Shown here piece after piece: positions 42,366 to 50,681 of a stretch of 64,000 bases of DNA (position 1 is its first letter; each line of letters begins with the position of its first letter). The stretch is from positions 620,001 to 684,000 of the forward strand of contig PKRE01000001.1 in assembly GCA_017577615.1 (NCBI GenBank), given 5' to 3'. Source of the DNA: Gammaproteobacteria bacterium (GTDB lineage Bacteria > Pseudomonadota > Gammaproteobacteria > Steroidobacterales > Steroidobacteraceae). The notes under the pieces were generated by a model. It saw nothing but the letters and a program-made list of their open reading frames with translations, did not search any database and had not been told where the DNA came from. The position numbers and the translations under genes are program-made.

Positions 42366-43496
42366 ATGCATCTCGAAACACGTTCTATTCACGTCGGCAG
42401 AGAGATCGACCCCACAACCGGCGCGGTCGCCCCACCAATACATCTCTCCACCACTTTCGAACGCGACGCCGATGGTGGCTTCTCCCGCGGTTACTTCTAT
42501 ACGCGTCCCGACAATCCGAACCGACGCGCGCTCGAGCAATGCTTGGCGGCGCTCGAAGGCGGCGCCGACGCGACTGCCTATGCATCCGGCTCCGCTGCTT
42601 CCTTCGCCGTCTTCAACCTGCTCCGACCCGGGGATCACGTCATCGCCCCCATCGAGGCGTATCATGGGACGAATCAGCAACTTCGGGATTTGTGCAGGCC
42701 GTTGGGGATCGAGACAACCTTTGTGGATCTCACGAATCCGGATGCAGTCCGTGCAGCGTTCACCGAACGCACGCGCCTCGTATGGATCGAAACTCCCTCG
42801 AACCCGATGCTGAACATCACGGACATCGAGACGATCGTGGGCTTGTCTCACGACCGTGGCGCGCTCGTTTGCTGCGATAACACTTTTGCAACGCCGGTAT
42901 GGCAACGCCCGCTCGAGCAGGGCGCGGATCTCGTGATGCACTCGAGCACAAAGTACTTCGGCGGACACAGCGATGCCATGGGTGGTGTCGTCATCGTGCG
43001 CGAACGCGGCGAAGTGGCCGAGCGCCTACGTGCCTTCCAGGCAATCGCGGGTGCCGTTCCCTCGCCATTCGACTGTTGGTTGATCCGCCGCAGCCTGACG
43101 ACCCTGAGCTGCCGCGTGCGCGCTCAAACCGAGAACGCGCACCGCCTAGCCGAGTTCTTGTCAGGTCACCCGCAGGTCGAGCGCGTGTTCTATCCTGGCC
43201 TCGAATCGCATCCACATCACATCGTCGCACGCCACCAAATGAAAGGCGGCTTCGGCGCAATGCTGTCGTTCTGCGTGCGCGGCGACGAGCAAGCCGCCTT
43301 CGCCGTCGCTGCGCGCACGAGGCTCTTCATTCGTGCCACGAGCTTGGGCGGTGTCGAATCCCTCATCGAACACCGTGCGTCGATCGAGGGGCCGCACAGT
43401 GTCACGCCCAGGAATCTGCTACGGCTCTCTGTCGGGCTCGAGCACGTGGATGACCTCATCGCGGACTTGGACAGCGCGCTGCGTGCCATCGAATGA
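42366..43496 (+). CDS. Cys/Met metabolism PLP-dependent enzyme (cystathionine gamma-synthase/lyase family)
   Basis: A 376-residue pyridoxal-phosphate enzyme of the trans-sulfuration fold. Landmarks: MHLETRSIHVGREIDPTTGA, YTRPDNPNRRALEQCLAALE, ASGSAASFAVFNLLRPGDHV, the cofactor-stacking region WIETPSNPMLNITDIE, the Schiff-base lysine in MHSSTKYFGGHSDAMGG and the C-terminal Ser/Arg segment FIRATSLGGVESLIEHRASI. Whether it is a synthase, a gamma-lyase or a methionine gamma-lyase cannot be settled without a tree. The ATG at 42366 is the start of homology. It follows the pump operon by 130 bases. Confidence 0.92.
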   Translation: MHLETRSIHVGREIDPTTGAVAPPIHLSTTFERDADGGFSRGYFYTRPDNPNRRALEQCLAALEGGADATAYASGSAASFAVFNLLRPGDHVIAPIEAYHGTNQQLRDLCRPLGIETTFVDLTNPDAVRAAFTERTRLVWIETPSNPMLNITDIETIVGLSHDRGALVCCDNTFATPVWQRPLEQGADLVMHSSTKYFGGHSDAMGGVVIVRERGEVAERLRAFQAIAGAVPSPFDCWLIRRSLTTLSCRVRAQTENAHRLAEFLSGHPQVERVFYPGLESHPHHIVARHQMKGGFGAMLSFCVRGDEQAAFAVAARTRLFIRATSLGGVESLIEHRASIEGPHSVTPRNLLRLSVGLEHVDDLIADLDSALRAIE

Positions 43497-43535
43497 GCGG
43501 CTGACGTCGGCAGTCGCGCCCGCCACACGGGGCGA

Positions 43536-43739
43536 TCAGTTGCCTGGTTGATCCTCGCCCGAGCCGAAATAGGTGGTCGTCCCTGCTTCGGTCGTCGTCA
43601 CCTCGGTTTGACTCGCACGCTGCTGCGTCTGCGTTTCAGCTGCTGTGGGTGCAACCTCCTCCTCTGCTTCCCTGCCGCACGCGACAAGCGCAGTAACGAA
43701 CGTGGCTGCCAAAACTAGCGCGAGCACCGGATGCTTCAT
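43536..43739 (-). CDS. Small secreted lipoprotein of unknown function
   Basis: A 67-residue product with a lipoprotein signal peptide (MKHPVLALVLAATFVTALVA) and lipobox Cys21 in LVACGREAEEE. The remainder is short, Glu/Thr/Gln-rich and presumably disordered. A near-perfect ribosome binding site (AGAGGAGG) precedes the ATG, the main reason to accept so small a gene. It is convergent with the PLP enzyme gene and divergent from the phospholipase-D-like gene. I do not recognise a named family. Confidence 0.75.
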   Translation of the reverse strand: MKHPVLALVLAATFVTALVACGREAEEEVAPTAAETQTQQRASQTEVTTTEAGTTTYFGSGEDQPGN

Positions 43740-44028
43740 GGACGACCTCCTCTGATTTCCGCACCACTGGAGCGACCACCGCGATTACGCTGCCTACCGG
43801 TCGGACTTGTCAACGTGTGTGAGACGTACGACGTGCCGTGCGGCAGCGCAGCATCTCCGCTGTCAGACGCCACCTCTCGTCCGAGTGATCCTCCTCGAAG
43901 CAATGCGGCACTGCGTCCGCTCCCACGCGCTTGGACACGCCTGTCGTCGTCACAGTCGTGACGCTCGGCTTCGTTTCCGCATGCATAGCGCGCTAGAGTT
44001 GTTGCACGTAGCGCATCACAACAACGCA
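43740..44028. promoter_or_regulatory. Divergent promoter region with a 16-bp inverted repeat
   Basis: This gap separates the small lipoprotein gene and the phospholipase-D-like gene. The most distinct element is CGTCAC-AGTC-GTGACG at 43948-43963, a perfect inverted repeat with six-base arms, placed before the rightward gene. No promoter hexamers stand out. An ATG at 43981 opens the phospholipase frame 48 bases before the chosen start. Confidence 0.4.
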
Positions 44029-45531
44029 ATGAGCTCCAGCACCGAAGACGCCACGCCTCCCCACGCCAGAGTACGCCGACAGCTCGTGCTGCTGAGCCTG
44101 CTGGCATGGTGGATCGCAGTAGGCGTCTGGCATTCGGTCAAACCGATGCCGCCAGGCACCAATGTCGCCACGGAAGCCGCGGCCGTGCCTGCCGAAGATG
44201 TGCAATTCCTTTACGATCTCACCTATGCAGATGCGCATGGCCGGCCGTTGCGCGAGCACAGCATTTTCGACGAGGTCGCGCGCATTATTGATGGCGCACA
44301 GAGGTTCATCGTCGCAGACTTTTTCCTCGTCAACGATCTCATGGGCGCGACGAGTCAAACCCATCGTCCGCTCAGCCGGGAGATCGCAGAGGCACTGATC
44401 GCACGCAAGAAGGCACGACCCGAGCTTGCGGTGCTGTTCATCACCGATCCGATCAACGAAATCTATGGCGGCATGTCCGCGCCGTTCTTGGACGCCATGC
44501 GTCGCGCGGGCATCGACGTCGTGCTGACAGATCTCACGGTGCTGCGCGATTCCAACTTCGTCTATTCGCCACTCTGGCGTACCTTCGTGCAGTGGTGGAG
44601 CAATTCAAAGAGTGGAGGCCTCTTGCCCAACCCGTTCACCACCGAGCCTGCGCCGGTGACGCTGCGCAGCTGGCTGGCACTACTCAATTTCAAGGCGAAT
44701 CACCGCAAGCTCATTGTCGCCGACCGTGCCGATTCATCGCTCGTAGCGCTCGTCACGTCGGCCAATCCCCACGACGCAAGCAGTGCGCATTCGAATGTCG
44801 CAGTGCGATTCATCGGGCCGCTCGCGGAGCAGATCGTCCGCAGTGAGATATCAATCGCCAGATTCTCTGGGTGGCAGGGCACGTTTCCCGTGCGCACGAT
44901 GCAGGCCGACTCCAGCCCGCGCGATCATGACGCGCCGCAGGTCCAATTTCTCACGGAGGGCGCGATCCGTGAGCATCCGCTCGAGCAGATCCGCGCCTGT
45001 GGACCCGGCGACGCAGTCGATATCGCAGTGTTCTATCTTTCGGACCGTGCGATCATCGAGGCGCTGCTCGACGCCGCCGCGCGCGAGACAACCGTGCGAC
45101 TCATACTCGATCCCAATCGGGACGCATTCGGCCGGCGCAAGGATGGCGTACCAAACCGCCCTATCGCCAACGAGCTGGTCACGCGGAGCAACGGGAAGAT
45201 TCAAGTACGCTGGTATCGCACGCATGGCGAGCAATTTCACACCAAGCTCGTGCTGATCCGTCGCGGCGACCGGTTGCATGCTTCGCTCGGCTCAGCAAAT
45301 CTCACACGGCGCAATCTCGCCAACTACAACTTGGAGGCGAACATTGCGGTCACAACGTCTGTAGACACGCCGCTTGCAGGGGAGATGCTCGGATACTTCG
45401 AACGGCTGTGGAATAGCGACGGGCCGCCGGGGACCGAGTTCACTGCATCGTTCGAGACTTTCAAAGACGATCGCCGCGGACGCTACTGGCGTTATCGACT
45501 CATGGAAGCGACGGGCCTCAGCACGTTCTGA
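44029..45531 (+). CDS. Membrane-anchored phospholipase-D-like protein
   Basis: A 500-residue protein of the PLD superfamily. A single membrane helix near the N-terminus (QLVLLSLLAWWIAVGVWHSV) anchors it with the catalytic part outside. Two HKD motifs are visible: HRKLIVADRADSS and FHTKLVLIRRGDRL, the second followed by LGSANLTRRNLANYNLEANI, the usual motif in phospholipase and cardiolipin synthase relatives. The first half holds a long segment between the membrane helix and HKD1, including FIVADFFLVNDLMG. Relatives hydrolyse or transfer phosphatidyl groups or cleave nucleic acid; which applies here is unknown. Starts at 44029 or 43981 are both possible, and neither has a good ribosome binding site. 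Confidence 0.85.
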   Translation: MSSSTEDATPPHARVRRQLVLLSLLAWWIAVGVWHSVKPMPPGTNVATEAAAVPAEDVQFLYDLTYADAHGRPLREHSIFDEVARIIDGAQRFIVADFFLVNDLMGATSQTHRPLSREIAEALIARKKARPELAVLFITDPINEIYGGMSAPFLDAMRRAGIDVVLTDLTVLRDSNFVYSPLWRTFVQWWSNSKSGGLLPNPFTTEPAPVTLRSWLALLNFKANHRKLIVADRADSSLVALVTSANPHDASSAHSNVAVRFIGPLAEQIVRSEISIARFSGWQGTFPVRTMQADSSPRDHDAPQVQFLTEGAIREHPLEQIRACGPGDAVDIAVFYLSDRAIIEALLDAAARETTVRLILDPNRDAFGRRKDGVPNRPIANELVTRSNGKIQVRWYRTHGEQFHTKLVLIRRGDRLHASLGSANLTRRNLANYNLEANIAVTTSVDTPLAGEMLGYFERLWNSDGPPGTEFTASFETFKDDRRGRYWRYRLMEATGLSTF

Positions 45532-45605
45532 GTGGGGCTCTGGGCGCTTGGCTCCGGGTGCTGGCAAGATGTGCGCATGACCGTTGCCCAGCCCAATGCT
45601 CGGCG

Positions 45606-46367
45606 CTAGTCGCGCTCGCGTGCGGTCTGCAAAGAGGTGAGGTCCGCTCTGATAGCGGCTACAACCTGATCACCCAAGTCGAGGATCGCGCGGTGCGCTG
45701 CCGCCTCGAATGTCGCAACAACGGCATGCATGCGGTTGTAATCGGCTTGCATCTGGGCGGCAGATTGCACCGTGGCAATGAGCTTACGGTCGACGATGCG
45801 AATGACACGCCCGAGCAACGCAACGCGGATCGTCGGGTTTCCCACGCTCGAGGCATACTCGGCTTGAAATGCACGCACTTGCAGATCGAGCACGTAGTCG
45901 CCCGCGACGCGCGCCTGTTCCGGCGTCACGCTCCGGAACCAATTCTGATTCGCGAGCGAATCGACCACCACGGTCTGCACGAGCTCGGTCGCGCGCACTG
46001 CCCAGCGCACTCTGCGGTAGTAGTCGAGCTCACGCCCCTTGAGGACCGCAATCCGGTCCGTGTCCAAGCCGGCAGCCATCTCCGGACGGCTCACGGAAAG
46101 ATCGACTGGCACCGGCGCGCGAGGCGTTGCCCCACCCCCACCGAGAGCAGCTGCGATCACATAGCTGGTCGGCACCGGCAAGTCGCTGTCGAACAGCGAG
46201 CTCGTGCTGCAACCTGCTAGGGCAACCAGCGACGCGATGATCCCGGCACAGATCTTGGTGAGCCTGCCGAATGCGACACAAACGTCTGCATTGTTTCCAA
46301 GCAACCGTCGATGGCAAAGCGACGATGGCTCCAGCTTCGGGCGCCCTTGCTCTCGGCTCGCGCTCAC
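45606..46367 (-). CDS. ABC-type transport auxiliary lipoprotein (PqiC/YmbA-like)
   Basis: A lipoprotein of the family that works with MCE-domain lipid transporters, probably in the periplasm or at the outer membrane. The lipobox is LVALAGC (Cys53 if the GTG at 46367 is used). The mature domain shows PTSYVIAAALGGG, PVDLSVSRPEMAAGLDTDRI, LDYYRRVRWAVRATELVQTV and the C-terminal helix. The signal peptide would have an unusually long n-region from this start. An in-frame TTG at 46304 gives a more normal one, so the start is unsettled. It is the last gene of the mla-like operon, 30 bases after mlaD. Confidence 0.85.
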   Translation of the reverse strand: MSASREQGRPKLEPSSLCHRRLLGNNADVCVAFGRLTKICAGIIASLVALAGCSTSSLFDSDLPVPTSYVIAAALGGGGATPRAPVPVDLSVSRPEMAAGLDTDRIAVLKGRELDYYRRVRWAVRATELVQTVVVDSLANQNWFRSVTPEQARVAGDYVLDLQVRAFQAEYASSVGNPTIRVALLGRVIRIVDRKLIATVQSAAQMQADYNRMHAVVATFEAAAHRAILDLGDQVVAAIRADLTSLQTARERD

Positions 46368-46397
46368 GGTGATTGTCTCGGCTCGTTCATGGCCACG

Positions 46398-47333
46398 TCA
46401 CGGCGGGATCGCGACCCCGCTTTCTTGCGGCTCGTAGATGATCTGCGACGGATTCTCCTGCAGATTGCGCGATAGGTCACGAAACTCCCGGGCAGCCGAG
46501 CGGGCTTCACGCACCAATCGTTCCAGCTCGAACAGCCCTTGCTCGGCGAAATGCCCGAGCTGCACCTCGCTCTTGCGGGTGAAGCCATCGACACGCTCGG
46601 CGACTCTGGCAAGGCTGTCCGCGATCTCGCTCAGTCGCGCCATCGTCTCTCGCATGCCGGGACGAATTTCGTCGGTCATCGTTCGCAGCGATTGTGCCGT
46701 GCCGCTGATTTCGTGCACGGTGGTGCGTAGCTCAGCGACGAGCTCCGCCACGTTCTGCGACGTCTGCGGCAGCATGGCAGTCGCTGCCCGAACGTTGCCG
46801 AGCGTTTCCGATAAATGCTTCAGATTGTCGTCCGACAACACCTGGCCCAACCGCTCAAGTATCGACGTGGCACGGCCCATCAGCTCGGGCAAGCTGGCAA
46901 GGAACACGTCGAACTCAGAAGCGACCGATTCGATCACGGGGTACTGCTTACCCTGCTGCAGCGGCTCTGTCTTGTCGACACCTGCCTGCTCCTTCAGGTT
47001 CACATACAGCAAGCCGGTGACGCCTTGGATGCCGAGGCTTGCGCGTGTTGCTGACGAGATCGGCGCCTGCGAGTCGATCTCGGCAACGACGAGGACCCGG
47101 CTTGGATCGTCGCTGTCGATGGCGAGGCGTCGCACACGACCGACGTCCACCCCGAGGTAGCGGACAGGGCTGCCTCGGTCCAGACCACTGACGCTGCCGG
47201 CGAAGTAAATCTCGTAGAGCTTGAACTCGCGACGGTCGCTGGCGTCCGCGTACCAAAGGACGAACAGCACGGCCATGCTGACAGCGATCAGGATAAAGGC
47301 GCCGACCGCTACATAGTTAGCGTCCCGCTCCAT
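46398..47333 (-). CDS. mlaD: MCE-domain lipid-binding protein (MlaD-like)
   Basis: A 311-residue inner-membrane-anchored periplasmic protein. One N-terminal membrane helix (YVAVGAFILIAVSMAVLFVL) is followed by an MCE domain (about residues 35-115: YEIYFAGSVSGLDRGSPVRY, LGVDVGRVRRLAIDSDDPSR, IQGVTGLLYVNLKEQ). A long helical, coiled-coil-prone C-terminal part follows (LSETLGNVRAATAMLPQTSQ onward). MCE rings bind lipids for transport across the envelope. The ATG overlaps the mlaF stop as TGATG. The C-terminal extension is longer than in E. coli MlaD (183 residues). Confidence 0.92.
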   Translation of the reverse strand: MERDANYVAVGAFILIAVSMAVLFVLWYADASDRREFKLYEIYFAGSVSGLDRGSPVRYLGVDVGRVRRLAIDSDDPSRVLVVAEIDSQAPISSATRASLGIQGVTGLLYVNLKEQAGVDKTEPLQQGKQYPVIESVASEFDVFLASLPELMGRATSILERLGQVLSDDNLKHLSETLGNVRAATAMLPQTSQNVAELVAELRTTVHEISGTAQSLRTMTDEIRPGMRETMARLSEIADSLARVAERVDGFTRKSEVQLGHFAEQGLFELERLVREARSAAREFRDLSRNLQENPSQIIYEPQESGVAIPP

Positions 47334-48163
47334 CAGCGTGCTCCGCGCGCGAGGTGCGCTGCCCGTGCACGTGGGCCGTGGAAATATTCCCGAATCCACG
47401 GATGAGGGTTATTCATGATCCCTTCGAGCGTATCGACCACGATCTTTCTGTCAACCAGCACGGCGACCCGGTTGCACGTGGCGAGCAGCGTGTCGAGGTC
47501 GTGCGTGATCATCACGATCGTCAGCTTGAGGCTGCGATGCAAATACACGATGAGCTCATCGAAGCTCGCGGCCGAGATGGGGTCCAGTCCCGCCGTCGGC
47601 TCATCGAGGAACAGGATACTGGGATCCAGAGCCAGCGCACGTGCGAGCGCTGCGCGCTTGACCATGCCGCCTGAGAGCTGCGACGGTAGCTTGCGTCCTG
47701 CCTCGACCGGCAGACCAACCATGCGCAATCGCAGCTCGGCCAGCGCATCGTATGTGCGTTCGGAGGCGGAGAAAAACTCGCGCATGGGCAGCTGAATGTT
47801 CTCCGCTACCGTAAGGGAACTGAACAAAGCACCATGCTGAAACGTCACACCGTAGCGACGCTTGATCGCAAGGAGCTCCTCGGTGCTCATGCGCGTGATG
47901 TCCATGCCTTCGATGCGCACGTCACCGGCGTTCGGTCTGTGCAGTCCGAGCATGGTCCGTAACAAGACCGATTTTCCGCTCCCCGATCCCCCGACGATGC
48001 CGAGGACCTCCCCGGGATAGACATCGAGGTCAACCGCATCGTGCACGAGCTGCGGGCCAAAGCGGTTCGTCACACCTCGCACTGAGATAATCGGCGCCGC
48101 GGAATCGGTGCCGCCGGAGCGCGGCCTGATTGTTGTCTGTCTTTCGTTACCCACGCGCTGCAC
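47333..48163 (-). CDS. mlaF: Lipid-transport ABC ATPase (MlaF-like)
   Basis: A 276-residue cytoplasmic ATPase that would power the permease. Walker A is GGSGSGKSVLLRTMLGLHRP, Q-loop GVTFQHGALFSSLTVAENIQ, signature QLSGGMVKRAALARALALDP, Walker B LFLDEPTAGLDPISAASFDE and switch His VMITHDLDTLLATCNRVAVL, all close to MlaF/Mkl. The start is a GTG with GGAG five bases upstream; the first 25 residues precede homology and may be dispensable. It lies 44 bases after the permease gene. Confidence 0.93.
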   Translation of the reverse strand: MQRVGNERQTTIRPRSGGTDSAAPIISVRGVTNRFGPQLVHDAVDLDVYPGEVLGIVGGSGSGKSVLLRTMLGLHRPNAGDVRIEGMDITRMSTEELLAIKRRYGVTFQHGALFSSLTVAENIQLPMREFFSASERTYDALAELRLRMVGLPVEAGRKLPSQLSGGMVKRAALARALALDPSILFLDEPTAGLDPISAASFDELIVYLHRSLKLTIVMITHDLDTLLATCNRVAVLVDRKIVVDTLEGIMNNPHPWIREYFHGPRARAAHLARGAR

Positions 48164-48207
48164 TCAAGCTCCAATGCCTCGCCGCAGCGTTCACAGCAGC
48201 CTAGGCA

Positions 48208-49362
48208 TCAGAAATCCAACTCCACGAACACCACCGCGAAGACAGCGTCCGCAAAGATCACGAGAAAGATCGATTGCACGACTGCAACCGTCGTCAGCCG
48301 CCCGAGCTCACGGGAGGACTCCCGCACCTGCAAGCCACGGTACGTGCCAACCAGCGCGATGATCAGCGCGAACACCGGGGTCTTGACGATACCGGCCCAG
48401 AACGTCGTCGGCGCGAGCGCGTCTTTCATCCGTGGCAGAAATTGATCGAGCGAGATATCGAGCAATACCGACGACAGCAGCGCACCACCTGCCAGCCCCA
48501 TTGCATCTGCAATGACCGTCAGCAAAGGCAATGCGATCAACAGCCCCGCAAGCCGCGGCGTCACCAGCACCTCGAAGTGATTCACGCCCATCGATTGCAA
48601 TGCATCGATCTCGTCATTGAGACGCATCACACCGATTTCGGCAGCAAAGGCGCTACCCGAGCGGCCGGCGACGATGATCGCCGTCAGAAGTGGGCTCATC
48701 TCGCGCAGCACGGCTACCGTGACAAGATCGACCGTGAAGATTTCCGCGCCGAACTGCCGCAGCTGTTGTGCACCGAGATACGCCACGATGACGCTGATCA
48801 GAAAGGCGATCAGTGAAACGATGGGAATCGCCTGAATGCCCGTCTCATATACATGGCGAGCGATCGATGGCACCCGCAAGTGCTTCAGGCTGCGGAACGC
48901 CCGCAAGCCGTTCACCGTGACGCGGCCGAAGAAGCCGATTGCATCGCGCGTCTGCCGGAACCACTCAAGGGTGTTGCGGCCGAGCCAGGCCAGCGCCTCA
49001 CGCAGCGACAACCTGGCTTCGGGTGGAGGTACACGTTCCTTGGGCTCGAGCTGGAGCACATCGTCGATAAAATCGAAATGCGCGGGCGGTGCGCCCGCAA
49101 TTTCGAGCCTGTCGCCCATCGAACGAACCCAACGATGTAACAGCCAGGCGCCTGACAGGTCGATGGTCTCGATGCCCGTGAAATCGACGATGTAGCGCTC
49201 GACTCCGGCAGGCACGCCGGCGAGGGCGCTTTCGATCTGCGCGAGGTTATCGATGCGCCACTCGCCTTTCAGGCGCACGATCAGCGTATTCTCGCGACGT
49301 TCCGACTCGAGTAGCACGTATGAAGGGCATCTGTGAAAGCCCCTCGATAGTAGCAAAGCCAT
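48208..49362 (-). CDS. mlaE: MlaE-type permease with an N-terminal STAS domain
   Basis: A 384-residue protein combining a STAS domain (about residues 20-110: VLLESERRENTLIVRLKGEW, YIVDFTGIETIDLSGAWLLH) and an MlaE permease (about 135-384: VSLIAFLISVIVAYLGAQQL, VTVAVLREMSPLLTAIIVAG, ALIIALVGTYRGLQVRESSR). In E. coli the STAS part is a separate subunit (MlaB). Here it is fused, which explains the lack of an mlaB gene. The ATG at 49360-49362 is a plausible start but has no ribosome binding site, and a run of eight C residues lies 10-18 bases upstream. It heads the operon. Confidence 0.9.
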   Translation of the reverse strand: MALLLSRGFHRCPSYVLLESERRENTLIVRLKGEWRIDNLAQIESALAGVPAGVERYIVDFTGIETIDLSGAWLLHRWVRSMGDRLEIAGAPPAHFDFIDDVLQLEPKERVPPPEARLSLREALAWLGRNTLEWFRQTRDAIGFFGRVTVNGLRAFRSLKHLRVPSIARHVYETGIQAIPIVSLIAFLISVIVAYLGAQQLRQFGAEIFTVDLVTVAVLREMSPLLTAIIVAGRSGSAFAAEIGVMRLNDEIDALQSMGVNHFEVLVTPRLAGLLIALPLLTVIADAMGLAGGALLSSVLLDISLDQFLPRMKDALAPTTFWAGIVKTPVFALIIALVGTYRGLQVRESSRELGRLTTVAVVQSIFLVIFADAVFAVVFVELDF

Positions 49363-49532
49363 TGTGGGAACAGGGGGGGGAAATTCGCTTCGGCACGCAG
49401 AAGAGTCTCGACAGGGAAAGCTGAGCGCTACAGGGGTCATGAGCATTCGGGCCGGACCCGGGGTGAGAAGGCAGCCGTTACAATACCGTCCGGCACAAAC
49501 ACCCCAAGCCCAGAGCTCATCTCTTCGCAGCT

Positions 49533-50594
49533 ATGGATTTCGGCTCACTGTTCGACACCAGCTATCTCGGCAACACGACTGAACGGTGGCTCACGGCAGG
49601 CGCCGTGTTCATCGTGCTGTTCGCATCCTTGCTCCTGATTCGTAGATTCGTGCGAGCTCACTATGAGCGCATGGCGGCGACGGAAAAGGTGGAGCTGCTC
49701 GAGCTTCCGGCACTGGTGGCGAGCCGCACGACGGCGTTGTTCCTGGGCATGGCAAGTCTGTTTGCGGCGCTACACGTGCTCACCTTGCCGCCAAAACTCA
49801 CCGGGCTTGCCGCAACGGTATTTACGATCGTGGTGTTCTGGCAAGGCGGGATCTGGACGAGCGTCGCAGTGCTTTCGACGCTCGAACAGAAGCGACGCCG
49901 TGCGCTGACGGCGGATCGCGCCGTGGCTGGCACGCTCGGGCTCATCAGTTTCCTGGCTCGAGCGACGATCTGGTCGCTCGTCTTACTGCTCACACTCGAT
50001 AACCTCGGCATCGAGATCAAGCCATTGCTCGCCGGCCTCGGCATCGGCGGCATTGCAGTCGCGCTTGCCGTTCAAAACATTCTGAGCGACTTGTTCGCGT
50101 CGCTCTCGATCACGCTCGACCGACCGTTCGTCGTCGGCGATATCTTGGCCGTCGACAGCTTCACTGGAACCGTCGAGTACATCGGCATCAAGAGCACGCG
50201 CCTGCGCAGCGTGGACGGCGAGCAGATCATCATCCCGAACGCCAACTTGCTGAACAGCCGGTTGCGCAACCTCACGCGCATGAACGAACGTCACGTGATC
50301 ATCACGCTGAGCCTCGCGCTGGCCACGCCGCGCGAGAAAGTCGCAGGCGTGCCCAAGACGATCCGCAAGCTGCTCGAGTCTTATCCCGACGTTCGCTTCG
50401 AGCGCTCCCACCTCTCGCGAGTCACCGGGTCTGCCTACGAGATCGAAACGGCGTACGTGATTGCAACCGCCGATTACAAGCGGCACATGGACATCCTGCA
50501 GGACCTGCAACTTCGCATGCTCGAGACGCTCGAGCAGGACGGAATCTCCGTCGTTCAGGTGACACACACCTCGCCAGCGAGAGCGGTGAGTTAG
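49533..50594 (+). CDS. Small-conductance mechanosensitive channel (MscS family)
   Basis: A 353-residue MscS-family channel with four to five membrane spans. The pore helix and its flank read LAGLGIGGIAVALAVQNILS and DLFASLSITLDRPFVVGDIL. The beta domain (EYIGIKSTRLRSVDGEQIII, PNANLLNSRLRNLTRMNER) and an alpha/beta tail follow. Such channels open on osmotic downshock. It is divergent from the mla-like operon, and its end converges on otsA across a gap holding CTGGAG-type repeats (50593-50670). Confidence 0.93.
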   Translation: MDFGSLFDTSYLGNTTERWLTAGAVFIVLFASLLLIRRFVRAHYERMAATEKVELLELPALVASRTTALFLGMASLFAALHVLTLPPKLTGLAATVFTIVVFWQGGIWTSVAVLSTLEQKRRRALTADRAVAGTLGLISFLARATIWSLVLLLTLDNLGIEIKPLLAGLGIGGIAVALAVQNILSDLFASLSITLDRPFVVGDILAVDSFTGTVEYIGIKSTRLRSVDGEQIIIPNANLLNSRLRNLTRMNERHVIITLSLALATPREKVAGVPKTIRKLLESYPDVRFERSHLSRVTGSAYEIETAYVIATADYKRHMDILQDLQLRMLETLEQDGISVVQVTHTSPARAVS

Positions 50595-50681
50595 GGGGCT
50601 GGAGACTGGGGGGACTGGAGGCTGAACCTGCTAGCGCCCAGAGCCCAGCGCCCATACCTACAGCCTACAGCCTAAGGAGCT

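Noticed and set aside
43807..44028. N-terminal extension of the phospholipase-D-like frame
   Set aside because: The residues before 44029 are Cys/His/Arg-rich and lie in the promoter region; the membrane helix and homology begin after this point.
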